NCBI GenBank assembly: GCA_030141605.1
Contig: JAQGDQ010002412.1
Span: 1 to 46,320, forward strand
Length of the DNA stretch: 46,320 bases
Source of the DNA: Tubiluchus corallicola
Taxonomy: Eukaryota > Priapulida > Priapulimorpha > Priapulimorphida > Tubiluchidae
Reading direction: 5' to 3'
Shown: positions 38,409 to 46,124 of the stretch, in pieces
Layout: each line of letters starts with the position of its first letter
How positions within the stretch are numbered: the stretch's first letter is position 1
The notes under the pieces: model-generated
Databases searched by the model: none
What the model was told of the DNA's origin: nothing
What the model saw: only the letters and a program-made list of their open reading frames with translations
Made by a program: the position numbers and the translations under genes

Positions 38409-38873
38409 TTAAGCGTGTTTCATTTTTGATATGGTTTTTGTAGTGGAATATCCCTCTACAAAGTCTATAAGAATTACTTCCTTAACAAATTCTCTTCCTA
38501 TTACGTCTTCAATTTTATAGTCCCCACCTTTTACTAAAACATCAGGTTTTAGTTTAGATAAAATTTCAAATGGTGTATCCTCTTTAAACATTACAATATA
38601 ATCAATGCATTCAAGTCCTGCTAATACAAAGGCTCTATCTTCTTCATTGTTAATGGGGCGAGATTCACCTTTTATTCGCTTAACAGAAGCATCGCTATTA
38701 AGTCCTAAAATCAATTTATCGCCTAATTTTTTTGTCTCTTGTAGATAGGCAACATGTCCTTTGTGGAGTATGTCAAAACAGCCGTTTGTCCAAACAATTT
38801 TAAGTCCTTTTTCTTTATCTTCTTGCAGTTGCTTTAGCAAAGCGTCTAGCGAAAACAGCTTTTCATTATTCAT
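38409..38873 (-). CDS. rfaE2: D-glycero-beta-D-manno-heptose 1-phosphate adenylyltransferase
   Basis: This 154-residue nucleotidyltransferase corresponds to the HldC or HldE C-terminal domain. It has the NGCFDILHKGHVAYL segment with the HxGH nucleotide-binding motif (residues ~30-44), GLNSDASVKRIKG, RPINNEEDRAFVLAGL and VKGGDYKIEDVIG. It transfers AMP to heptose 1-phosphate. It heads the operon rfaE2-hldD-kinase/HAD; hldD starts 12 bases after its stop. A -7 promoter match lies at 38897-38904. Confidence 0.93.
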   Translation of the reverse strand: MNNEKLFSLDALLKQLQEDKEKGLKIVWTNGCFDILHKGHVAYLQETKKLGDKLILGLNSDASVKRIKGESRPINNEEDRAFVLAGLECIDYIVMFKEDTPFEILSKLKPDVLVKGGDYKIEDVIGREFVKEVILIDFVEGYSTTKTISKMKHA

Positions 38874-38896
38874 TTTTATGTCTTTTTTTAATAAAA

Positions 38897-38904
38897 CAAA
38901 TTTA
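38897..38904 (-). promoter_or_regulatory. -7 promoter element of the heptose operon
   Basis: Minus-strand TAAATTTG matches TAnnTTTG, 23 bases upstream of the rfaE2 ATG, in the 82-base gap shared with the divergent epimerase gene. Confidence 0.5.
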
Positions 38905-38955
38905 TTTTGCTAAATTACGAATTTTAAGTTAAAACCAAAAATATATAAAATTAAT

Positions 38956-40221
38956 ATGATAAACCTACAGTTATATAGACAAGAAATAGAGGCACATTTG
39001 AATAATGAATTACTACCATTTTGGACTAGCCGCATAATAGACAAAGAAAATGGAGGTTTTTTAACACATTTTGATAAAGATGGCAATGATACAGGAGAAG
39101 ATGAAAAGTCTTTAATTGCACAAACACGCTCCCTTTATACTATCTCTTCTGCCCATCGGGCAGGTTATGGTAATGGAAAATTAGGTGACATGGCAAGGTA
39201 TGGAGTAGATTTTTTGTTGGATAAAATGTGGGATAAAAAGCATGGTGGATTTTATTGGATGCTTAATAGAAAAGGTGAGGTAAAAATAGATAAGAAAGTT
39301 TTATACGGGCACAGTTTTGCTATCTATTCTTTAAGTGAGTACACGTTGGCAACGGGGGATAAAAGAGGAGTAGAACATGCGGAGAAAGTGTTTGATATTA
39401 TACAAAAATATGCAGCAGACACAGAGTGTGGGGGATATTTTGAAATGTTTGAACGAAATTGGGACTTGTCAGGTAGTGGAGCAGAAGGAGGAGACCGAAA
39501 AACATTAGACGTACATATGCATCTTATGGAGGCATTTACTTCTTTATATGAGGCGACAAAAAGACAACTGCATAAAAGAAAATTAATGGAGGTTATCAAT
39601 TTGTTGCTTGATAAATTTATTCATCATAAATACAAAACGGGCATCCCACAATTTAATAAATATTTTGAGGTGATGCCGCAAATTAAGTTCAATATTATTT
39701 GGGGGTGGGACCGATATGCAGAGGGAGGAGAAAAAGAGCACTCCGATGATAATACTTGTTATGGACATAATGCAGAGTTTGCCTGGTTGCTAATTCATGC
39801 CTTGCACATTGCAGACATAGGCATTGAGGAGTATAAAGCTACTTTAAAACAGATATTTGATCACACGGTAAATAATGGAATAGACAAAGAGTATGGGGGG
39901 GTGTATGTAGAGGGACCTCATGAAGGTGGTGTGTATGATAAAGAGAAGGAATTTTGGCAACAGGCAGAAGTGTTAATAGGGGTGTTGGATGCTTACATTA
40001 TTTTTAAAGAACAAAAATACTTTGATGTATATGATAATGTGCATAGATTTGTCTTTGACAAAGTGATCAACAAAGGGGTTGGAGAGTGGTTTCCACTATT
40101 AACAAGAGAGGGAAAACCTATTTGGACACATATGGGGCATTCTTGGAAAATTAATTATCATACCGTAAGAGCTATGATACAAAGTATAAATCGGTTGGAT
40201 AAAATTGCACTTATGAAATAA
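38956..40221 (+). CDS. AGE family sugar 2-epimerase (cellobiose/mannobiose epimerase-like)
   Basis: The 421-residue protein has the (alpha/alpha)6 AGE pattern: FWTSRIIDKENGGFLTHFD near the start, LYGHSFAIYSLSEY, DVHMHLMEAFTSLYEAT, CYGHNAEFAWLLIHAL with a catalytic His, QQAEVLIGVLDAY, and WKINYHTVRAM. The YGHNAEFAWLL and late Trp-Lys-x-x-Tyr-His segments resemble cellobiose and mannobiose 2-epimerases more than N-acylglucosamine 2-epimerase. The following gene, 43 bases on, is a sodium/sugar symporter. The pair probably imports and epimerises a glucose- or mannose-containing sugar. Confidence 0.82.
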   Translation: MINLQLYRQEIEAHLNNELLPFWTSRIIDKENGGFLTHFDKDGNDTGEDEKSLIAQTRSLYTISSAHRAGYGNGKLGDMARYGVDFLLDKMWDKKHGGFYWMLNRKGEVKIDKKVLYGHSFAIYSLSEYTLATGDKRGVEHAEKVFDIIQKYAADTECGGYFEMFERNWDLSGSGAEGGDRKTLDVHMHLMEAFTSLYEATKRQLHKRKLMEVINLLLDKFIHHKYKTGIPQFNKYFEVMPQIKFNIIWGWDRYAEGGEKEHSDDNTCYGHNAEFAWLLIHALHIADIGIEEYKATLKQIFDHTVNNGIDKEYGGVYVEGPHEGGVYDKEKEFWQQAEVLIGVLDAYIIFKEQKYFDVYDNVHRFVFDKVINKGVGEWFPLLTREGKPIWTHMGHSWKINYHTVRAMIQSINRLDKIALMK

Positions 40222-40264
40222 AATTTTAATATAGATTTTAATTGTAGAGCTAAATTTAAAACTT

Positions 40265-41876
40265 ATGACACTTAATTTATCAATGCTGGACTGGATAGTG
40301 GGGGCTATTATTTTGGTAGGAAGTCTTTCTTTTGGGCTATATTTTGCACATAAAGCAAGAATAGGAGAAAACAGTTCAAGCTTTTTCTTGGGAGGACGAC
40401 GGATAACATGGCCAATAATTGGAGCATCTATTTTTGCAACTAACATTGGAGCAGAACATTTAGTAGGATTGTCAGGAGATGCATATAGATATGGGCTAAG
40501 TGCTGGTACTGTTGAGCTAACTACAATAATTACTTTGGGGTTTGCAAGTGCATTTCTTTTTCCCTATTACATGAAAAACAAGGTATTTACCATTCCTCAG
40601 TTTTTAGAGATACGTTACAATAAAGCAGCAAGAACATTCTTTTCTGTCCTAATGCTCATTATTTCCATTATGGCAAAAATGGCATTTACACTATTTGCGG
40701 GTGCATTAGTAATTAATGGAGTTTTAGGCTGGGATATTATGACTACTGTATTTTTGGTAGGTATTATCACCTGTTTTTTCACAATTATTGGAGGGCTTAC
40801 AGCGGTAGCTTACACTGATACTTTATTGGTGGCAGTAATGATAATAGGTTGCGGAATTATGTTATTTATAGGCTTGAACGAAGTAGGAGGGTGGAGTGCG
40901 TTGACGCTGAAAGTTCCAGAAGCTGTTAAAATAGGTAGGCCATACGATGACCCTGTATATCCTTTTTGGGGAATAATATCTACTGCTTTCTATGCAGGTA
41001 TTTTCTATTGGGGAGTAGATCAAGTAAATGTTCAAAGAGCATTAGCGGCCCCTAACATACAGCATGCCCGTTGGGGGGCTATGTTGCCGCTTATTCTTAA
41101 AGCTTTTGCCTTTATTTATTTTTGCTTTACCTGGTGTTATTGCTTTTGCCCTATTTCCAGGACTTGGTGAGGCTGATAGTAAGCAAACGTTTGTGTTGTT
41201 GCTAAATAATCTAATGCCAGCAGGGTTTAGGGGGGTAGTATTAGCAGCATTGATGGCGGCACTTATCTCCTCGCTTATTGCAGTAATGAATTCTATTTCC
41301 ACTTTGGCAGTGAAAGATTTTATAGTAGAATTCCGCCCTAAAACCTCTGAAAAAATGCAAGTTTATATTGGTAGAGTGGTGATTTTTTTCGCCACCCTGT
41401 TAGGAGTAGCAGCAACTTATTTGATATACAAATCAGAAGAAGGAATATATAAGTATTTACAAACAATTACTGCATATTTGGGTTTGCCCGTAATTCCTGC
41501 TATTGTATTAGGAATTATGAGCAGACGCGTTACATTAAAGGGGGCTTATGCCTCTGTGTGTGTAGGAATATTATTGTCGGCACTGTTTGTAACAGACCAG
41601 CTTATTGGGGTGGAAAAAGGAAAAGAACTGTTCCCTTTTTTACATTATAAGCTAACATATAATTTTGCATATCGTGGGTTGTGGGCTATTTGCATTGTCA
41701 TTGCTACGTTATTTACTGTTTCTGCTTTTACACCTAAAACAAGTAGAGAACAACTAGATAAAACAACAATAAATTGGAAGGGAAAAATAGAAAAGTTTGC
41801 AGGATGGACAGATTGGAGGTTGTATGCATTATTACTGGCAATAATTACCATCGCATTATATTGGTGGTTATACTAA
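40265..41876 (+). CDS. Sodium/solute symporter (SSS family), one-base frameshift
   Basis: This is a sodium-coupled sugar importer of ~536 residues when joined, with about 14 membrane helices. The first frame (40265-41170) has SSSFFLGGRRITWPIIGASI, FATNIGAEHLVGLSGDAY and GGLTAVAYTDTLL, the SGLT-type sodium-symporter signature, and GVDQVNVQRALAA. At 41099-41102 the frame changes: removing one base gives LKLLPLFIFALPGVIAF, and the rest (MAALISSLIAVMNSISTLAV and later helices) runs to 41876. The symporter follows the AGE epimerase gene, suggesting a shared substrate. Confidence 0.87.
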
Positions 41877-41918
41877 TAGTTGAGCAATATATAATTTAAA
41901 CACGTAAATAATAATAAT

Positions 41919-42419
41919 ATGGCTGAAAAGAAAAAACTCCTCAGAGAAGAACAAAATGGAATTATGGCTGGCGTCTCAATAGGATTGGCGCAGTATTTCG
42001 ATGTAGACGTATGGATAATACGAATAGTATTTTTACTGCTTTCACTTGGTGCAGGAAGTGGACTGCTAATATACATTATGTTATGGATAATGATACCTTC
42101 CAGTGAATCTCCTGACACTTCTATTTTAGATAAAATAAAGCAGCAAGATTTAAAAAAATGGAATGTTACCTATATTGCCATAATGCTAATTGTAGTAGGA
42201 TGTTTCTTTTTGATAGGGCAACTTTTTTCAATATCATTTAAAAAACTATTGCCATTGGCATTAATTATAGTAGGTATTTTTTTGTTGGCAAAAAAATTAG
42301 AAGATAATAAGAAAAAGAAAAACAAGGTACATGAAATACCAGCAGCAGAAAAAAAAACGGAAGTAAAGAAAAAAACAAAAAAGACAACCGTAAAAAACAA
42401 ATCAAAACAGAATAGTTAA
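41919..42419 (+). CDS. PspC domain membrane protein
   Basis: The 166-residue protein has an N-terminal PspC domain (NGIMAGVSIGLAQYFDVDVW then IIRIVFLLLSLGAGSGLLIY, residues ~11-50). Two further hydrophobic helices at ~85-125 resemble LiaF-type segments. The tail is a Lys-rich run of about 45 residues, unusual in its low complexity. PspC-type proteins take part in envelope-stress responses in other bacteria. Its stop overlaps the cdsA start by one base (TAATG), so the two genes are probably coupled. Confidence 0.85.
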   Translation: MAEKKKLLREEQNGIMAGVSIGLAQYFDVDVWIIRIVFLLLSLGAGSGLLIYIMLWIMIPSSESPDTSILDKIKQQDLKKWNVTYIAIMLIVVGCFFLIGQLFSISFKKLLPLALIIVGIFLLAKKLEDNKKKKNKVHEIPAAEKKTEVKKKTKKTTVKNKSKQNS

Positions 42420-43258
42420 TGTCAAGATGGAAAAGTAACAAACTTGCTAGTAGGATCTTAATAGCAATAGTAGGAGTGGCTGTTTTACTGCTATTAGTAA
42501 TTATAGGAAAAGAGGGCTATTTTGCAGCCTTTTTCATAATATGTGCCATGGCACTATATGAATTTTATACTATGGTGCTGCCAAAAAAAGAACGTTGGAT
42601 GCCAATTTTAGGGTTGATAATAGGCCTATTGCTATATTCTATGGCGTTTTTAGAACAGAGTAATCATTTTTCTGTTAAAATCTACTTTTTTACCCTCCCT
42701 CTAATTTTTATTTTAATGCTAATAAAATTATATGATAAGAGCGACGAGCACCCTTTTCAGACAATGGCATTTATTACCATGGGTTGGATATTTATTGTGC
42801 TTCCTTTTGCATTGCTCCACAGCCTAGTCTACAATGAGCAAGGTGAATACTCATATATCATTGTGATAGGGTTAATGTGCTTGGTATGGGCGACAGATAC
42901 AGGTGGATATTTTATTGGGATTAGATTTGGAAAAAACAAAATTTTCCCAAGAGTTTCTCCTAAAAAATCATGGGAAGGCTTTATAGGAGGAGGAGTGTTT
43001 AATCTTATTGTAGCAATGATTTTTGCAGTCAATACAGATATACTTACTGTTACTCAATGGATTTTGATGTCTGTTGTGGTGTTAGTCTTTGGCACTTTTG
43101 GTGATTTAGTAGAATCTATGCTAAAAAGAAGCTTGAATACAAAAGATTCTAGTAATATGTTAAAGGGACATGGAGGCTTTTTAGATCGATTTGATGCTTT
43201 TATTTTTTCAATACCCTTTTTGTGGTTAATGTTAGAAATTTTCAAGTTTTGTGCATAA
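42419..43258 (+). CDS. cdsA: Phosphatidate cytidylyltransferase
   Basis: CdsA makes CDP-diacylglycerol for phospholipid synthesis. The 279-residue protein has about eight membrane helices and the diagnostic C-terminal signature, SMLKRSLNTKDSSNMLKGHG followed by GFLDRFDAFIF (residues ~236-266). WATDTGGYFIGIRFGKNK and PRVSPKKSWEGFIGG are also conserved. The ATG overlaps the stop of the pspC-like gene. Confidence 0.95.
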   Translation: MSRWKSNKLASRILIAIVGVAVLLLLVIIGKEGYFAAFFIICAMALYEFYTMVLPKKERWMPILGLIIGLLLYSMAFLEQSNHFSVKIYFFTLPLIFILMLIKLYDKSDEHPFQTMAFITMGWIFIVLPFALLHSLVYNEQGEYSYIIVIGLMCLVWATDTGGYFIGIRFGKNKIFPRVSPKKSWEGFIGGGVFNLIVAMIFAVNTDILTVTQWILMSVVVLVFGTFGDLVESMLKRSLNTKDSSNMLKGHGGFLDRFDAFIFSIPFLWLMLEIFKFCA

Positions 43259-43495
43259 ATCTGGCATATTTTACATGAAAAATATAGTTGAAAACTTAGA
43301 TTTATTAAAGTTTTGCAAATTTTTTTCATTTTAAAGGGGTTTCCAAATTATACTATTAGGGATATATATTAAAAAATAGAGATTCTAAAATGTAAAGATT
43401 ATATACCCTGTAATTATGTGTATTTATTTAGAAAATTCATTTAAAATTTCTAATAAATAATTTGTTTTTAGATTATTATAATGTTTATTTTAAAG

Positions 43496-43503
43496 TGAAT
43501 TTG
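43496..43503 (+). promoter_or_regulatory. Likely -7 promoter element of the surface-protein gene
   Basis: TGAATTTG differs from TAnnTTTG at one base and is followed by C. It lies about 48 bases before the ATG in a 292-base gap with no gene. Confidence 0.35.
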
Positions 43504-43550
43504 CAAACAACACTATTTAAATAACTGAAAGACAGAAAGAAATAAGAAAA

Positions 43551-45839
43551 ATGAAAATAAATTTTAAGCTTCCACTATCTATAATTGTTGTCTGTTTAGT
43601 CATATCTTCCATAGTGACCACCTCATATGGACAAAGTGTGGGAATACACACAAGGAGCCCTGCCACATCTGCGGCTCTGGAAGTGGCTCTGCCCAAAGAT
43701 GACAATGGAAATGACATTCCCAAAGGAATACTTATTCCAAGAATTGCTAGTGAAGCAGATAGGGATGCTATACAAAATCCCGTAAATGGGTTGATGATAT
43801 ATTTTGTTCCTAATGAACGGTTTCAATTTTATAAAGCTTCTATTGCCCAGTGGGTATCTGTAGGAATGGCAGTAGGTGGTGGCGATGGAGATGGGGCTGT
43901 TGACCTAGCGGGCGATTTGCAAGGGACTTCGGATAATGCAACAGTAATAGGGATTCGTGGAATAGATGTTGCACTTGGTCTTGTTGACAACACAACAGAT
44001 GGTTATGTTTTAACTTATGACGAGGCGAATGATTACTTTGATCTAAAACCCTTCGACCCTCATTTTGGCAATGACGGGCAAATAATATTTAATGAAAATA
44101 ACGCAATGAATGGAAGTGATGACTTAACTTGGGACTATCTAACTGCGACACTTAATGTGAATGGTGATTTAGAGGTAACAGGAACGGTGACTTCAGGGGG
44201 AATGCTTACAGTAGTAGCAGATGGAGCAGATATAACAGGAGATGTGAATATAGATGGCGGATTAGATGTAACAGGAACAGTAACTTCAGGAGGAATGCTT
44301 ACAGTAGTAGCCGATGGAGCAGATATAACAGGAGATGTGAATATAGATGGCGGATTAGATGTAACAGGAACGGTAACTTCAGGAGGAATGCTTACAGTAG
44401 TAGCAGATGGAGCAGATATAACAGGAGATGTGAGTATAGATGGTGACTTAGATGTAACAGGAACAGTAACTTCAGGAGGAATGCTTACAGTAGTAGCCGA
44501 TGGAGCAGATATAACAGGAGATGTAAGCATAGATGGGAATTTGCAAGTGAGCGGAGAAACAACATTAGATAGCACTTTGATAGTAATGGATACTACCTAT
44601 TTAAGAGGAAGAGTAGTGATGCAAGATTTACCCTTAGTTAACGACCCGATGACAGATAATGACTATTTTCTTATAGTGCGAGAAAATCTTGATACCCTAG
44701 AAAAGATAACACCAAGCAATGTGCCGCTGCTCACAATGAACCCCTCGCCTCCTACTCAGGGAAATATCTTTTTTTCTGATGGAACGCCAACGACATTAGC
44801 TTCTGATGATGATTTGTATTGGGATGCTGGTATACTTACTGTTGACAACGGAGATATTAATGTTAACAATGGAAGTGTTATTGTTAGCAGGAATGTTACT
44901 GCTGCGGGGGATATTTCTGCAGAAGGGCACCTCAATATTGTTCAAAATGCAACGATTGATGGAAGGTTAACTGTTCACGGTTCTGGTCCTACACCCACTA
45001 GTGTAGTTGTTTCGGGAGGAAATGTAAGTGTAGTGTCAGGAGACGTAAATATAGCAGATGGTAGCATGCATACACAAAATGGAAGTGTAGGTTTAGGGTT
45101 TACAGGCCTTCTAGCGGACGTTCCAGATGAGAGGCTACATATCAAAACAGGCGGTAGGATAAAAGTAGAAGACTTGGCTACAGGAACAATAGGAGAGCAG
45201 AGGTTTGTCATGGTAGACGAAGACGGCCTGTTCCTTAGCCCTACTTCTTTGAAAGTGCAAAACGGCGATTTGGTAGTGGAAGGAGATGTTACCTTTGAGG
45301 CGCTAATTAATCTTGGTATATTGGAAAATGCTACAGATTTTGGTTTTGTAATGAGTAATCAAGATGGAAAAATAGCCACAGGCTCATCCGTTAAGTTTGA
45401 CGGTAGCCCAGCTACCCCGGGTTTAGTGATTATGGATGACATTCCCCTTACTGTAAGATACTATAGTAATAATGCAAAGGAGACATTGAAAATAGAGAAT
45501 AGTGATTCAGTAAGAATGGATGCTAATTTGGAGGTGACAGGAAAAGTTGTCTCTTATAAGGTAGTTAAGGGAGTAGTAGCCTCTGATGGCAATTTGATCG
45601 TAGGTCAAAATATTGTTGCTGGTGATGTTGCTCGAAGTGCAATGGGAGAATACACTATTTCTCATAATTTGGGCACACCTAATCCTGTGGTACACATTTC
45701 TGTGCATCATTCTATGGGGGAAGCAAGAACTGCTCAATATGAGGTTGACACTGATTCTGTAATAAAAGTATACACTTTTAGCAATAGCACTCAACAATCA
45801 GACGAAAGATTTTCTTTCACAATAGAATCAATAGAATAG
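43551..45839 (+). CDS. Large repetitive surface or secreted protein
   Basis: The 762-residue protein has a signal peptide ending near TTSYGQS (residue ~28). The N-terminal region is common in Bacteroidota surface proteins: VGIHTRSPATSAALEV, PKGILIPRIASEADRDAI, NPVNGLMIYFV and FYKASIAQWVSVG. Residues ~209-332 are four near-identical 31-residue repeats (VTGTVTSGGMLTVVADGADI and the following 11 residues). More degenerate beta-helix-like repeats with Gly-Asp-x-x-(I/V) turns extend to ~620. The C-terminus (TISHNLGTPNPVVHISVHHS onward) is a compact beta domain. There is no obvious peptidase S74 or T9SS C-terminal signal. It is probably a fibrous adhesin or tail-fibre-like protein; the exact role is unknown. 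Confidence 0.75.
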   Translation: MKINFKLPLSIIVVCLVISSIVTTSYGQSVGIHTRSPATSAALEVALPKDDNGNDIPKGILIPRIASEADRDAIQNPVNGLMIYFVPNERFQFYKASIAQWVSVGMAVGGGDGDGAVDLAGDLQGTSDNATVIGIRGIDVALGLVDNTTDGYVLTYDEANDYFDLKPFDPHFGNDGQIIFNENNAMNGSDDLTWDYLTATLNVNGDLEVTGTVTSGGMLTVVADGADITGDVNIDGGLDVTGTVTSGGMLTVVADGADITGDVNIDGGLDVTGTVTSGGMLTVVADGADITGDVSIDGDLDVTGTVTSGGMLTVVADGADITGDVSIDGNLQVSGETTLDSTLIVMDTTYLRGRVVMQDLPLVNDPMTDNDYFLIVRENLDTLEKITPSNVPLLTMNPSPPTQGNIFFSDGTPTTLASDDDLYWDAGILTVDNGDINVNNGSVIVSRNVTAAGDISAEGHLNIVQNATIDGRLTVHGSGPTPTSVVVSGGNVSVVSGDVNIADGSMHTQNGSVGLGFTGLLADVPDERLHIKTGGRIKVEDLATGTIGEQRFVMVDEDGLFLSPTSLKVQNGDLVVEGDVTFEALINLGILENATDFGFVMSNQDGKIATGSSVKFDGSPATPGLVIMDDIPLTVRYYSNNAKETLKIENSDSVRMDANLEVTGKVVSYKVVKGVVASDGNLIVGQNIVAGDVARSAMGEYTISHNLGTPNPVVHISVHHSMGEARTAQYEVDTDSVIKVYTFSNSTQQSDERFSFTIESIE
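44175..44546 (+). repeat. Four in-frame 93-bp tandem repeats
   Basis: Units begin at 44175, 44268, 44361 and 44454, each encoding 31 residues. They differ at only a few, mostly silent, positions (for example GCAGAT/GCCGAT, and GTGAATATA/GTGAGTATA). A degenerate fifth start follows at 44547. The near identity points to recent expansion or gene conversion. Confidence 0.95.
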
Positions 45840-45887
45840 AGATACAGAAAAGCGAAAAATGGATTGTCATAAATGAAAAATAGAATG

Positions 45888-45908
45888 TTTTAGATTTTAA
45901 ATCTAAAA
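45888..45908. terminator. Perfect AT-rich palindrome after the surface-protein gene
   Basis: TTTTAGATTT and its complement flank one T, a 10-bp inverted repeat 49 bases after the stop at 45839. It lacks a following T run on the plus strand, so its terminator role is uncertain. Confidence 0.35.
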
Positions 45909-45955
45909 ATTCAAAAAAAAAATAAATTATTTTATTATTTAAAAAAACTTTCTTG

Positions 45956-45963
45956 TACCTTTG
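45956..45963 (+). promoter_or_regulatory. -7 promoter element of rho
   Basis: TACCTTTG is a full match to TAnnTTTG. Transcription would start near 45970, giving rho an untranslated leader of about 155 bases, the longest leader inferred in this window. Confidence 0.55.
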
Positions 45964-45970
45964 GCCTTTA

Positions 45971-46015
45971 ATGCAAGTCAAGTTTGACATTAAGCAAAAT
46001 GTACTTTGTGTTTAA
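45971..46015 (+). other. Possible 14-codon leader ORF upstream of rho
   Basis: ATG at 45971 to TAA at 46013-46015 encodes MQVKFDIKQNVLCV. It starts at about the predicted transcription start. A short inverted repeat GTCAA-GT-TTGAC lies inside it. This may be chance. Confidence 0.25.
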
Positions 46016-46124
46016 AACCCCAAAATAATCATAACAGACTTACAAAAGGAAAAAAATACTTGTATAAATTTCTAAGCAAAAGTCACTTTTACAATAAATT
46101 CAAATAAAACCGAAAACAAAAATA

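Noticed and set aside
44135-44575. Long open frame on the minus strand across the 93-bp repeats
   Set aside because: It is the antisense of the repeats: the same residues repeat every 31 codons, its composition is Ser/Thr/Pro/Val from complementing the real gene, and the plus-strand frame has a signal peptide and family motifs.
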